Assembly (NCBI GenBank): GCA_030760725.1 | Contig: JASWHV010000001.1 | Location: 23,123,928 to 23,187,927, forward strand | Length of the DNA stretch: 64,000 nucleotides | Reading direction: 5' to 3' | From: Neostapfia colusana | Lineage: Eukaryota; Streptophyta; Magnoliopsida; Poales; Poaceae | Shown: one piece after another, positions 22,120 through 34,095 of the stretch | Layout of the letters: each line of letters opens with the position of its first letter | How positions within the stretch are numbered: the first letter of the stretch is position 1 | Made by a program: the position numbers and the translations under genes | The notes under the pieces: model-generated | The model's input: only the letters and a program-made list of their open reading frames with translations | What the model was told of the DNA's origin: nothing | The model's database searches: none

Positions 22120-23296
22120 TGTCGAAGTGTGTAGCCGACACTTCCCCCGGGCCTGCTCTAGGCAGCCCGCGGAGGTTCTTTTTCGGAGGGGCTAGTCACT
22201 CACGGAGAGCTTACACGTTACGAACGACTGAGGGAGAAGCTTGACACAGTGATTTTTATGTGGTTCAGGCCGCCAGAGCGTAATACCCTACGTCCACGGT
22301 GAGCTGAGATGCTCGTTGTATTGCTTGGTGCTCAGGAGCGAACCCTGCGTGAGAGTGTAGAATGTCGAACTGCTAAATTGCGAACCCTTGCTAACGTTTC
22401 CTACCCGAGCCTTTTATAGTCCAAGGCTCGGGCGGCTTACAAGGTGGGCCCGGGACCCGACAGGTGGTCCCGGGGAGATTGCCTGCTATCTACCGTATCC
22501 GCAGTTACGCCGACAGTTGTCTCTGGCGAGGGCTTCAAAGTCTTCGTTCTGCCACCCTGCCCATGCTGCAAGCTAGTCGTAGTGGTTGGCAGGGGCGGCA
22601 GGGGATGTCTTGTCGTTGTGTTTATTGGCATGCAGCCTCTAACGCAGCGCGCCAGTCTTCACTGCGATGTGATTGGGCGCAACGGCACCTGACAGAGGCG
22701 TGCCCCGCGTCTCCACGCCTTGGGAAGGCGCGGGTCTTGAATACCTTGTACGGGCAAGGTATGGCGCGTCTTTACTCTTGTTTCCTACCGCACGGGGGCA
22801 GGCAGCGCTGCTCTGCTAGCCACGTGGCGGGCCCGGAGCTCTCCTCTGAGGAGAGGGAGGTCCGGCCCCGCTGGACACGTAGAGCCTTCGGAGCTCTCCC
22901 TGCAGAGGGGGGAGGTCTGGCTCTGCTGGCCACGTGGCGGGCCCGGAGCTTTCCTCTGAGGAGAGGGAGGTCCGGCCCCGCTGGACACGTGGAGCCTTTG
23001 GAGCTCTCCCCGCGGAGGGGGGAGGTCTGCTGGCCACGTGGCGGGCCCGGAGCTCTCCTCTGAGGAGAGGGAGGTCCGGCCCCACTGGACACGTGGAGCC
23101 TCTGGAGCTCTCCCCGCGGAGGGGGGAGGTCCGACTCAGTTGGCCATGTGGCGGGCCCAGAGCTTACCTTTGAGGAGAGGGATGTCCGGCCCCGCTGGAC
23201 ACGTGGCGCCTTCGGAGCTCTCCCCTACGGAGAAGGGTGAGGTCCTTAGGCAGTTTCCCCTATGCGCGGGGGTACCCCATATTGAGGGTACCGACA
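22120..23296 (-). repeat. Tat-4 3' LTR
   Basis: 1177 bp, TGTCGAAG to GGTACCGACA on the plus strand, followed by the polypurine tract 23297-23311. It has modules with GCCACGTGGCGGGCCC cores at about 22820, 22930 and 23035. Confidence 0.9.
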
Positions 23297-23680
23297 GTGG
23301 CCCCCGGGCCCATCTCGGGAGAGATAGGGTGCCTGAGGTGGGGCCCCCGTCTCTTCCACTCCGCGCACCTTCTCGGAGACCCGCCTTGATCGTTGTCGGG
23401 GCACGAACAGTTGCGAGATCGTGGGAGCGTGTTCCCCACTTGATGGCCGCTTTTACTGCGGCGGTTCCCAAGGCTGCCACTTCCGCACGTCGCAGCATCT
23501 TTTCAGGAACCGCCGAAGCGTCCTGCCGGCTCATCTTCTTGAGAGACTGACTTCTTGGCCCACCGCTTCAGCTGGACGGCTTGGGTCCACTTGTCATCGA
23601 TGCTGGGTCTTGGAGATGAAGCGGTTGCCCAAGCAGCGTATTCGAAGAGTTTTGAATCGCTTTGAAACGCGCCTGGGAAG

Positions 23681-23689
23681 TTTAAAAGG
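23681..23689 (+). promoter_or_regulatory. TATA-like box upstream of the Tat-4 antisense gene
   Basis: TTTAAAAGG lies 119 bases upstream of the antisense start codon at 23800. The flanking sequence is shared with Tat-1, where the box is degenerate (near 6053). Confidence 0.4.
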
Positions 23690-23799
23690 GGATCTCACCC
23701 ACATCGTGGCTTCCCTTCGCACTTCCCAGCGCTTGCATCTTCCTTGTTTCCTTGAGCTCTTGCGCTCTTGTCTTCCCTGTCCTTGAGCTTCCATCTGCC

Positions 23800-25820
23800 A
23801 TGGCTTCCAACTTGCCTCCGGAGAAGAAACGTGCCCGGTCTCCTCCGACGGCGGCATTTGTGCCAAGTCAAGGATCCAGGGCGCCTGCGCGTCCTTCTCC
23901 TGGAGATGGCGTCTCGTCTGGTGGTGACTCCAAGAGGTCTCAGGCTTCCCATTCCGACAGGACTCCGCTCGAGCGGCGGTGGCCCGAGGGTCCCCACGCG
24001 TCACGCCCTCCGCCCTCAGGCGATGGAGCTTCAAGGGGTAGTGCTGGTGCGACGATGCCCAAGGGCGAGTCTAGAACTCAGGCGCCCCGGGCCTCGGGAG
24101 CTGGATCGACGCCTAGGGGGGCTTCAGAAGCGTCCCCTGCTCCGCCGGTCCGGGTGACTGCGGGGCAGTCCTCGGCGGCGACGGCGGGCTCTAGTGGACC
24201 CACCCCGGCTCGGAAGCCAAGGTTCAGAGCCCGTTGGAGTGCTCGTGTCCCTCGGTAAGTGTCGTCTACCGGGTTCCTGAGCCTGTATTCTTTTCTTCTT
24301 CTCTTAACCCGAGAGCCTCCCACGTTTGCAGGGACTCATAGAGTACCGGTAGCGTCTCCGTTTCCCAGCCATCCCCGACTGACGGGGGATCTGCGCCGCA
24401 GCGCCCGGAAGCTGAAGCAGCTCCGGCAGCCCCCAAGCAGGCGCAAGCTCCTCCTGCGCCGGCCGGTCCGGATCTTGTGGCAGCGGCGACAACTCCCGCC
24501 CATCCCCCTTCGCCAGCTCGAGAGCCGGCTGTTGCTGAAGGTTTGGTGGGACTGGCTGGCGGTGTCCCGCCTTCTGTTGTCGAAGCGGGAGAAGCTGCCA
24601 TGGGCCCTACGGCTGGCAGTGAACCGAAGTGCGCCGGGAGCGGCCCTGCCACAGTGATGGCTTCTCCTGATCAATGCCTCATCCCTGTCGCTGAAATGTC
24701 AGCTCCCCCTCATGACGACGTGATGGAGGAGGTCAGGGGCGCGGCTTCGGCCTCTGCCGCCCCGCTGCCCCTAGCGGACGCTTTTAAGCTCGCCCAGACG
24801 AGCGTCCGGCAGGTCCTGGCCACGCTCGGCCGTGAACGGGAGGAGCAGGCAGGAGAGAGGGATCGCCTCCTCAACTGGGGGTGCCTCATGAGAGAGCGAA
24901 CCGAGGAGGTCAGGGCGGAGCTTGACTCGAGGCGGACGTCGCTCGATGTCATGGAGGCACTCCTTGACTGCCAGAAGAGAGCCGTCGACCGCCTGGACTC
25001 CGAGACTCGGCGGCTCCACCAGGAGACCCGCGAGACTCATGCCCGGGCCGAGGGGCGCCTCTCTGCTTTGGAGGAGCTGCGGCTGAAGCTGGAGTGCCGT
25101 GAGCGCGCCATCGCGGACCAGGAGCGCACTGCGGCGGCTGAGGCAGAGAAGGTCGCCGCGCGGCTGGCAGCTGGTGAGGGCGACCTGAGGGCCCGAGCTG
25201 AGGAGCTGGAGACCCGGAAGGCAGATCTGGTCGCGAGGGAGGAGCAGGTCTCCCGGGAGCACCAGGTGGTCCTGGATCGGGAGCTAGCAGCCGACTTCCG
25301 GGCTTCGGAGTTGGAGCGGCTCGCCCAAAGTCTCCAGCTTCGAGAAAGCTCTCTGGCAGCCAAGGAGAAGGAATTCTCCGAGGGGGGCCTCGACGCCTTG
25401 CTGGCAGCCTGCCGCGAGATGGAGGAGCTCCAGGCCTCGCGGTCCTCCAAGGCCCTGGCGGTCTGGAGCTTCGTCAACCAGGCATGGTCCGCCCTGGTCC
25501 CCCTTGGCTTCAGCCCGGTGAGGGCGGTGGCTCCGGCGTAGAAGGTGGCCGAGGTGATCCCTGCGCTCGAGTCTATTGGCGCCAAGCTGGACAGGCTTCA
25601 AGCGGTGGTCGCCAGTGAGCTTGAGGCAGAGGGACGGGGCCTGGCGATGGAGGTTGCTACGCACGTGCTGGCGTGCTACCGGAGTCGGGCTCCCTTCCTC
25701 TCACTGGAGCCACTAAGGCAGGGCCCCGCCTCGAAGCGGGAGGAAGCTGCCAGGGCTGAAGTCGGGGATGTGGCCTCCCTTGTAGCCTCTAGGTTCCGGC
25801 ACGAGCCAGTGGAATCCTAG
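23800..25820 (+). pseudogene. Tat-4 antisense gene: basic, coiled-coil protein (two exons, one stop)
   Basis: It is encoded opposite to gag-pol between pol and the 3' LTR, where Tat elements are known to carry additional antisense genes. Exon 1 is 23800-24254, opening MASNLPPEKKRARSP (nuclear-localisation-like). It ends at a consensus donor, CG/GTAAGT. An acceptor at 24343 or 24352 restores the frame used by the long second exon. Exon 2 encodes a proline/alanine linker, then about 230 residues of Glu/Arg/Leu-rich coiled coil (about 24780-25430), then VNQAWSALVPLGFSPVRAV. A single TAG at 25539-25541 interrupts it. The same frame continues to 25820 with EVIPALESIGAKLDRLQ and the conserved end, and Tat-5 shares that C-terminal block. 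Its role is unknown. The splice is inferred. Confidence 0.65.
24255..24352 (+). other. Probable intron in the Tat-4 antisense gene
   Basis: The donor GTAAGT at 24255 directly precedes an in-frame stop (24256-24258). Acceptor AG dinucleotides at 24342-24343 or 24351-24352 both rejoin the long downstream frame. The stronger-looking acceptor at 24330-24331 would run into TAG at 24339. Confidence 0.5.
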
Positions 25821-27084
25821 GGCTTGTATCTTTTCTTTTTCTTTTGTCGAGTCTGTAGTCTAGCTCATGGAGCCTTGAATGAATAGACCCTTTGTTTCCT
25901 GTGTCCGCGCTCATCTTCTTCTTGGCTTGGCCTGGCCGAATCCTTAGCTCCGCAAGGGCCTCGGAGGTCTTCACCAATCTTGAAGTCTTGCACAGACACC
26001 CTCCTCAGGTCCTTATTGTGTTAAGGGCCCAAGGGGTCTCTGAAGCTCGCCCCGTGAGTACGGGGAGGTCCAGATCTACCGGCCATGTGGCGGGCCCGGA
26101 GCTCTCCTCTGAGAAGATGGAGGTCTGACCCCGCGGGACACGTGGAGCCTTCGGAGCTCACCCCTGTGGAGGGGGCGAGGCCCGGCTTTGCCAGCCACGC
26201 GGTGGGCCTGGAGCTACCCTCTGAGGGAGCTCTGGCCCCACCGGACACGTGGGGCCTTCGGAACCCGCCCCTGTGGAGGGGGCGAGGTCCGGATCCTCTG
26301 CTCTTGCGTTGGAGTAGTCGATAGCTCCGGCCCTTCCCTGTGCAGTCCCCGTAGCTGAACCTGGAGGTCCTGCACACAGGTAGAGGAAGCGTAATTCTCC
26401 TCGAGGGCTTTCCCTTGCCCCTGTCTCCTAGTCTTATTTGGCATATGGTCCTGGTTCGGTATACGGGGCTTGGGCAATTTTGTGCGCGAGGCGTCAGGGG
26501 TCCAGCTCCCTCCGAGGTCATGGTACGATCGTCCGGCCCCTAGTACCGGACCTAACGCCGGGGAGGCAGAGTGTACAGGCTTTCGATACGGAACTAGGCA
26601 AAGCGGTTGTACTCCCCTGGACCTCCGAAGGACAGGGTGCGCACGCTTTGGGTCGGAACCGGCAAAGCAGGCTACGCACCCTGGACCCCCCATGCACAGC
26701 ACAGACCTTTCCTAGAGGTGACCAACTGGCACGGCAACACCTGACTCGGGGAGGCCCGAAAGGCCCCCTGGCCATCGGCAGGTGCCTCAAGTGCAACCGC
26801 CTTCGGTAGGATAGCAAATGTTGACTATGGATGAGAACGGGAGAGGGGAGCTAGATGTACGGTGAGCATACATGGAAAGTGCAGTCATAGAAATTAATGC
26901 GTAATTTAAATGAGCACATAAGTAAGAGCGTGGTAGAACAGGTTTCTGTGTAAATGCCCATAGGAGGAAGGCTGGCTGAACATGGAGGCAACGACCCGCC
27001 TCATTAAGAAGGGAAGCAAGACTCTACACGCTTGGGGTCAGAACTAGGCCAAGCTGAATGTAGTCCTGGACCGTCCGCTGAGGC
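25821..27084. other. Tat-4 noncoding spacer
   Basis: No supported gene. 26060-26300 repeats the LTR-like modules (CATGTGGCGGGCCCGGAGC, GGACACGTGGAGCC). 26815-26950 matches the opening bases of the window and the Tat-1 spacer, so this post-pol spacer is conserved between copies. Confidence 0.6.
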
Positions 27085-29491
27085 TTAGCTGCTCCGAGCG
27101 CTGTTCTTGGAGCCTATGGGATCTATTACAGAAAGGAACATGCCTGTTCTACTAATGCTCTGGGGAAAGAACTTACTGTGATGTTCCACGTTCCAAGGGT
27201 TAGGGAGTGGATCCCATCCTTGGTGGAGAGTCGTATGTACCTGGGGCGGCAACTTTTGTGACTCGGAAGGGACCTTCCCGGCTGGGGAAGAGTTTATAGG
27301 TCCTTCGCGAGAAAGTGTGCGTCGCGGCACCAGGTCGCCTTCTTGTAGCTCCCAGACGCGCTTGGTCCTTTGGCGGTAGCGCCGGAGCACCAGCCGGGAC
27401 TGTGCGTTGTGGAGTGTTGCTTGTAATCATGCCTCGTCGACGAGGTCGATATCTTCACGCCGCAGCTGGTCCTGCGCGGCTTCTCCCGGGAGCCCTGGGG
27501 TACCTTCCTCTATTGGCTCAGGCCGACAAGAGGTAGGCGGACCCGATATCTTCTTGGGGGACCGAGGATGTCTTCTTCCATTGGCTCAGGCCGACAGGAG
27601 GTTGACGGATCCTGGGCGGCCCCCGGGGGGTGAGGCCGAGGCACGGAGACGTGCGCTCGGGTGGAGCTGGCCGGGTTCTGCACTGCCGGGGGCTGGTGCT
27701 TGGGCTGCTGCAATTGCTTGGAGTTTTTTCAAGGCTGATACTGCAGCAGTGCAGTCTCCACAGATCTTTTGGGGCAGTCGTAGCGGGCTACCACTCTGAC
27801 TCATCGTCGCTGGAGCTGGAGCCCTCATAGTTGTGTACCGCCTTCACGGCGCGCTGAGGCTCTTGGAACTCCACTTGGTGGTCGACGTTGTCTTGGGTAT
27901 CGACCTTCTGCTTGCCCTCCTTCTGACGGAAGGGAGGGGCGTCATCATGCGGTTGCTTTCCCTTGCGGAAGCGCTCCGCGAGCTTCTGAATCTGCCGGCA
28001 CTCAGCAGTAGTATGGCTGCTGATGTTGTGCACGGGGCACGGCTCACCTTGGTCACCATCTGGGGCTGGTGACTGCCGCTGCCTCTTGTCGGGGCGTGGC
28101 CCCGGAGCTCCGCTCGGTGGTGCTGCTGCAGCAACGGGAGCTACGGTCGGTGGTTTCATCTTGCCACCGCCCTGGTTCTTGATCTTCTTGCTGCTTCCAT
28201 GGGAAGCAGCGCCAGATCCGGGCTGTCCTCCTGATTCGGAGGCTGGCTGTGAGTGCCAGTTCTGCCCTTCTGCTGCCCTGGCGCACTTGTCCGCCAGGCT
28301 GAAGAGCTATAAGACGTCGCGAACCTCTCTCGTCGCGAGCTTCTTAAGCATCTTCTTGTCCCGTACACCCTGCCGGAACGCCACCATCACAGAAGCATTT
28401 TGGATGTGGGGGATGGTGTTTTGCACCAGAGAGAACCGCTGGATGAAGGAGCGCAGCGTCTCTCCAGGCTGTTGTTGGATGGCGTGGAGGTCGAGCTCCG
28501 TGCCAAGCCAGGTATAGGATCTGCCGAAATTAGTAGTGAACTATCGGCAGAGCTCTCCCCAGGAGGTTATGGAACCCTGGGGGAAATTCATGAGCCAAGA
28601 CCGAGCTGGGCCGGTCAAGGCGACGGGGAAGTAGTTGGCCATGACGGTGGAGTAGATCTGGAGGAACTCCGCTGGGTTGACGCTGCCATCGTACTTCTCG
28701 GGCAGGTGCGGCCGGAACTTGCGCGGCCACTTCGCGAAGCGAAGGTGTGGCGTTAGGGCCGCACATCCTGCTCTTGTTGTTGCAGGTGTTGGTGCCGCGA
28801 ACGCTTGGTTCGCTGCCGGCACTGTGTACCCCGGTATGGGCAAGGCTCCGCCATAGACCGGGGGCACCATTTGCAGGGCATATGGCTGGGGCATATGCTG
28901 CGTGGCGTATGCCTGGGGCACAGATCGCGTGGCGAACGTCTGCGGCTCAGGCTGGGTCGAGGCGGTTGACATGCTGTCGTCGGCCTCTTGGTTGCGACGC
29001 TTTTCTCGCCGCCGCTCAATGACCACTCGGGCATCTTTGCCCAAGTGGCGTCGTTCCAGCTTCAACCTCAGATCCGCCAATGGGAGCCTGGTGGAGCGGG
29101 AATCTGCTGTCTGCCCGTCAACCGTTGGTGTGCGCGTCAGCGACACAGCCGGTTGACTGGGACGTTGTCCTCGCCGAAGTTGAGGGTTGGCGGTGGCAAC
29201 GACGAGATGGTCTACGTCGCGAATCCACTGCTGGGTCGCTGACTGAGGCGCGTCCCCAGCAGGTGGATTGCGCAGTAGCGCTCGTGCTGCAGCTAGTGCG
29301 CCCCCATGGGAGACACTCAGCGATGCAGTGGATCTTGTGCTCACTGGAGCCTGCGCTGCCGGAGTCGGCTGCTGGCTCCCAGCTTGCGCCGACACACTCC
29401 GTCCTAAGTGTGTCGAGACGTAGTCCCCGATGGTCACCGTTCATCGTGAACGTGGGCGGGGAGAGCTTGCCGCTGAAGGAAGCTTCGTCAT
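27085..29491 (-). pseudogene. Tat-4 gag and scraps of pol
   Basis: The gag start is at 29491 on the minus strand. The N-terminal and central gag regions read through to about 28541 (LRFAKWPRKFRPHLPEKYDG near 28740-28680) and the zinc-knuckle region lies near 28040. The sequence then jumps to a protease-linker fragment (27640-27780) and to an integrase C-terminal scrap (27085-27430, ELQEGDLVPRRTLSREG). At least two large deletions removed the catalytic domains. Confidence 0.75.
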
Positions 29492-29527
29492 CTTCGTCGG
29501 CGGAAGCTCGTCGTGCAAGGGAAAAGC

Positions 29528-29545
29528 CCCCTTCCTAGCGCGCCA
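29528..29545 (-). other. Tat-4 primer-binding site (two changes)
   Basis: Plus strand CCCCTTCCTAGCGCGCCA, two substitutions from the Tat-2/3/6 site, two bases from the LTR. Confidence 0.6.
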
Positions 29546-29547
29546 AA

Positions 29548-30728
29548 TGTCGAAGTGTGTAGCCGACACTTCCCCCGGGCCTCCTCTGGGCAGCCCGCGG
29601 AGGTTCTTTTTCGGAGAGGCTAGTCACTCATGGAAAGCTTACATGTTAGGGACGATTGAGGGAGAAGCTTGACACAGGGATTTTTACGTGGTTCAGGCCG
29701 CCGGAGCGTAATACCCTACGTCCACGGTGAGCAGAGATGCTCGTTGTATTGCTTGGTGCTCAGGAGCGAACCTTGCGTGAGAGTGTAGAATGTCAAACCG
29801 CTAAAGTGTGAACCCTTGCTAACGTTGCCTACCCGAGCCTTTTATAGTCCAAGGCTCGGGAGGCTTACAAGGTAGGCCCGGGACCTGACAGGTGGTCCCG
29901 GGGAGATTGCCTGCCATCTACCATATCCGCAGTTACGCCGGCAGTTGTCTCTGGTGAGGGCTTCAAAGTCTTCGTTTTGCCGCCCTGCCCATGCCGCAAG
30001 CTAGTTGTAGTGGTTGGCAGGGGCGGCAGGGGATGTCTTGTCGCTGTTTTATTGGCGTGCAGCCTCTGACACGACGCGTCAGTCTTCACTGCGATGTGAT
30101 TGGGCGCAACGGCACCTGACAGAGGCGTGCTCCGCGTCTCCACGCCTTGGGAAGGTGCGGGTCTTGAACACCTTGTACGGGCAAGGTATGGCGTGTCTTT
30201 ACTCTTGCTGCCTACCGCGCGGGGGCAGGCAGCGCTGCTTTGCTGGCCACGTGGTGGGCCCGTAGCTCTCCTCTGAGGAGAGGGAGGTCCGGCCCCACTG
30301 GACACGTGGAGCCTTCGGAGCTCTCCCCGCGGAGGGGGGAGGTCCGGCTCTGCTGGCCACGTGGCGGGCCCGGAGCTCTCCTCTGAGAAGAGGGAGGTCC
30401 GACCCCGCGGGACACGTGGAGCCTTCGGAGCTCTCCCCGCGGAGGGGGGAGGTCCGGCTCTGCTGGCCACATGGCGGGCCCGGAGCTCTCCTCTGAGGAG
30501 GGGGAGGTCCGGCCCCGCTGGACACGTGGAGCCTCCGGAGCTCTCCCCGCGGAGGGGGGAGGTTCGGCTCAGTTGGCCGCGTGGCGGGCCCTGAGCTTAC
30601 CTCTGAGGAGTGGGATGTCCGGCCCTGCTGGACACGTTGCGCCTTCGGAGCTCTCCCTGCGGAGAAGGGTGAGGTCCTTAGGCAGTTTCTCCTGTGCACG
30701 AGGGTACCCCATATTGAGGGTACCGACA
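29548..30728 (-). repeat. Tat-4 5' LTR
   Basis: 1181 bp with the same ends as the 3' LTR. Modules with CCACGTGG or ACATGGCGGGCCC cores lie at about 30245-30600. Confidence 0.9.
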
Positions 30729-30962
30729 ATACCTATAGCAAGCAACAAGGAAGCATCAACCCCTTCGGCAAATGAGAGAGCCTCTGGTCCTTGCGACATC
30801 AAAGACTAACGGACCTCGCGAAAGCTAAAGAAGTCCTTCCTACCAGACCCTACGCCGAGTGGCTGAAGGATGAAAGACCAACAAAAAGACTTTCATTCAT
30901 AAACACAGAGGTACAAGACAAGACACAAAAGACAAAAGAAAGATACAAAGGCCAGAGCCCGC

Positions 30963-33937
30963 CTAGGACTCGCCCGCACCACGCCTAAACCGCTCGGCGA
31001 CAAGGGTTCCTAAGTCTTCAACCTTAGATTGGGCTGCCGCCTCCCTCGCAGTAACGAGGCCTTGGACGACCGGCTCCAGGGAGACACTAGGGTCCCAGCT
31101 GCGGAAGCAAGTCAACACATGTGTTGCCACCTCCTTAGCAAGGGCCTTTCCCTCCGCCTCCAGCTGGTCGATGACAACGTCTTCCAACACTGCCATCTTC
31201 ATGCCTGCAGACTCAAGCGCAGGGACCACTTGGCTCATCTCCTGCGAGGGCTCGCCAACACGCACCGGGCTGAAGCCGAAGGGCACCACTGCTGACTCAG
31301 CACGGCCCAAGAAGTCCTAGACTTGCTGGACCTCCGCCGTGCATGAAGCCCGGAGCTCCTAAAGCTCACGCCGTGCAGCTGCCAAGGCTGTTGCGTCACT
31401 TTCGGAGAGTCTTTTCTCTCTGGCAGACAATGTCGCCTCTCGGGCATCAAGCTCACGGGCACGGCACTGCAGTCCCTCCTCGTGGAGCGAAGCATTGAAT
31501 CTTGCAGCCAGAATGTCTTGGCGCTCCTTCATCTACCTCTCTCGCTCCTCGTTCAGAAAGCCTACTGGAGGTCCAAGTCGTCGGCCTGAGACTTTAGCTC
31601 GGCCTGCTCCCGCTGCATGTGCAAAAGACTCCTCCTCCTTCTCTGCTAGCTCGCGCTCGCGCTTGCCTACTACGATTTCACGGCAAGCCAGCTTTACCCG
31701 TAGCTCTTCCAGGCCCGCGAGATGATCATTGGCCTTCTGGTGGGCCTCGGTGGCTTCTGCCCAGAGCTGCTGGGTCTTCTTATCTAACTGATCAACTAGG
31801 TCCTACTGCTGGATGGTCAGTTTCTGCTCCTCCCGCAAGCGAGCCTCATTCTTCTCCAATCTCCTTTGTGTCTCCCAGGTCCAGAGGTTGAGCAACCTCT
31901 CCCAACCAATGAGGCGCTCCTCCTCATGCTGACGTGCTTCTCGCTCCTTGTCCAGCGCCTGCTGATCTTGGTGGAGACCTGCGTGAGCTGAGGCCATGGC
32001 CTCAGACAAGGTGACCCGTGCGACATGTGCCGGAGCCTCCTGGGCATCATCCTTCGAGATGTCGATGGCTGTCGGAGTAGGCACTAAGACGTAGGGGCCC
32101 AAGGAAGTTTCGGCTTGGTTCCTAAAAGGAGACGGGTGAGCTTTCGGGTGGGGAGTGCTATCCTCTGGGGTAGGGGCTGCAACATCCGACGCGCCCTGAT
32201 CAACGGCACAAGCGGGCTCGTCGCCATGTGCCGGCGGAGCATTGTCAGCCTCAGCTGGCCCGGAAACAAGCCCCGGAGCTTGTACCGACGGAAGTTCCTG
32301 GCTAGGGTCCTCCGCACCAGGGGCCGCCAGGGAGACACCTTCATAGGAGGCAGGCGGCATGGACATCGCTAGTGCTAGAGGGTCCGCACCCTGGACTGGA
32401 GCAGTCCCAGAAGCCGTCAGCGAATCGCTGGACACCACTAGCACCGGAGCGCTCCTAGGAACACTTGCGGACTGAGCCCTTCGTGAAGAAAGGGGTCAGC
32501 AGACAACATCAAAGCATAACCAAAAGCAGCAAGGGCTGGCTTCGGATGATCTACCTAGGGCTGGCGAAGCTCCAAGAAGTGGCTCGGAAATGCTTGCTCG
32601 GGCATCCGGAGCGACTGAACCCCCCGGATGCATCCGACCTCTTCGTCGATGACGGAGGCGGTGGAGCTGCAGGGGTTCCCTTTGTGGGCTTGGATGCAGG
32701 ACCGACCACGCAACCTCCGATCTCGTCCTCCAGTTCAACCACCGCAGGCGCTACGGGGCTGGACGGCGAGGTAAAGCTCCCGTCTGCGGGCATCAACCTC
32801 CGCTTCTTCCCGGGGGAGCTAGACTGGGGGGCCACAAACGCCTTCCCCTTTCCCTTGTCCAGTCTCGGAGCGGAGGAGTTCGGAGCCGCGGAGCTTGGCA
32901 CGATAGTGCTTGGAGCAGTGGGGGCCGGAGCGGAGGAAGCGGCCCTCCCGTCGCTCGCTCCTGTCACCCAGGAATCGCTACTCCTCGTGAAGCGTCGCCA
33001 ACCTGCCGGGGAGCGATGTCGATGTCGTCCAGTGTCGGCATCGTCCTCAAGAGCTGTGATCTCAACTCCTGGTCCATGAAGATGGGTAAGCACGACGCCG
33101 GTGGGTTGATGAGATCGTCGGAGACACCGTCGGTTCCAACATCGACGCACAGCTTCGCAACATGGCATCCAAGAGCTCCGTCTTCAAGTTGGTCGCGGGG
33201 CCACGCTCCAGGCGAGACGAGTTATTCTTGCCGGTGCACATCCAGGTCGGGCGGCAATGGTTCTGTAGGGGAGCGATGCGCCCACCTAGGAAGTCGGCCA
33301 ACACTATCAGCGAAGACAACCCCCGGTTTGCCAGGAGTTTAATCCTCGCCAGCCTTGGGGAGTAGGCGCTCTCAAGGTGGGGCAACTTCTCCCAACAGGT
33401 CCGCATGCTCGAAGGAGGGGAGGTCGCCAGATCCAGCCGGTCATGGGCATCGGTCTTCACAATGACCCGGTCATCCCTCCAGTTCTCCCACTTGTTGGGG
33501 GGGAAGGGAGAGATGTACGTTGCCACAGATCTTGTGCGATGCTGGAAGTAGTAGGTGCCTAGGAAGCTTGAGCTCCTCCCCGATGACCGCAGGACAAAGA
33601 ACGCCCGGAACAGACGCATCGACGGTCGCACCCCCATGAATATCTCGAAAAGGTGGACAAAGATCAACATCAGCACAAGTGAGTGCGACATCAGGTGCTA
33701 CAGCTGGAGCCCGTAGAACTCCAGCAAGGTTAGGAAGAAGGAAGAAGCAGGGGAGACAAGCCCCGCGAGCATGTACCCAGTGAGGACGACGACTTAACTG
33801 GGCTGAAGGTCTACGAGTGGGAGGGATCCACAGCAAATCCTCCCATCGTACTGAGGTGCCTGCCAACCGATCAGGCGCCTCACACACCCCACATTGCCAG
33901 CGCTTTGGAGACGAGACTCTCGGAGGTTCGTCGCCAT
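30963..33937 (-). pseudogene. Tat-5 antisense gene with a 'putative gypsy-type transposon' domain and coiled coil
   Basis: The likely start at 33937 opens MATNLRESR. The domain region at 33691-33150 includes LMLIFVHLFEIFMGVRPSM, YYFQHRTRSVATYISPFPPN and KWENWRDD. This recalls the plant domain annotated as putative gypsy-type transposon (PF04195, from memory). A linker follows with a basic SSPGKKRRLMP (about 32800), then a Glu/Arg-rich coiled coil (LDKEREARQHEEERLIGW, about 31960-31890). The C-terminal block at 31310-30963 (VPALESAGMK, EVATHVLTCFRSW) matches the end of the Tat-4 gene (25545-25820). Stops and frame changes occur at several points. Confidence 0.7.
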
Positions 33938-34086
33938 TGGAGCAGGAAGAGAAAGCAAAGAGGCAAGGCGACTGGAGTAAAAGGAAGGAAGGAGAGACGC
34001 AAGGAAGCAAATGAAGGAGGTCCTGCCAGCTGCAGAGGACCTCTTTATTTGCCCCTGACTCTTCGGAAACCGCCGAGCGCGACGTG

Positions 34087-34095
34087 CCTTATAAA
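34087..34095 (-). promoter_or_regulatory. TATA-like box upstream of the Tat-5 antisense gene
   Basis: The minus strand reads TTTATAAGG about 150 bases upstream of the antisense start at 33937, a similar place to the box in Tat-4. Confidence 0.4.

Larger units (their letters stand above)
22120..30728 (-). mobile_element. Tat-4: complete but internally deleted Tat-lineage element
   Basis: 8609 bp flanked by the perfect 5-bp duplication ATACC (22115-22119, 30729-30733). The 3' LTR is 22120-23296 and the 5' LTR 29548-30728. It holds an opposite-strand gene (23800-25820), a spacer and a coding remnant (27085-29491). Almost all of protease, reverse transcriptase, RNase H and integrase is gone. By eye the LTRs differ at about 6 percent of sites in the first 150 bases, older than the Reina element in the protease gene. 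Confidence 0.9.

Noticed and set aside
24477..25541. Tat-4 antisense coiled-coil frame as a host gene, for example a myosin- or kinesin-like protein
   Set aside because: It lies entirely within an element bounded by target duplications, and its tail recurs in Tat-5, so it belongs to the retrotransposon.
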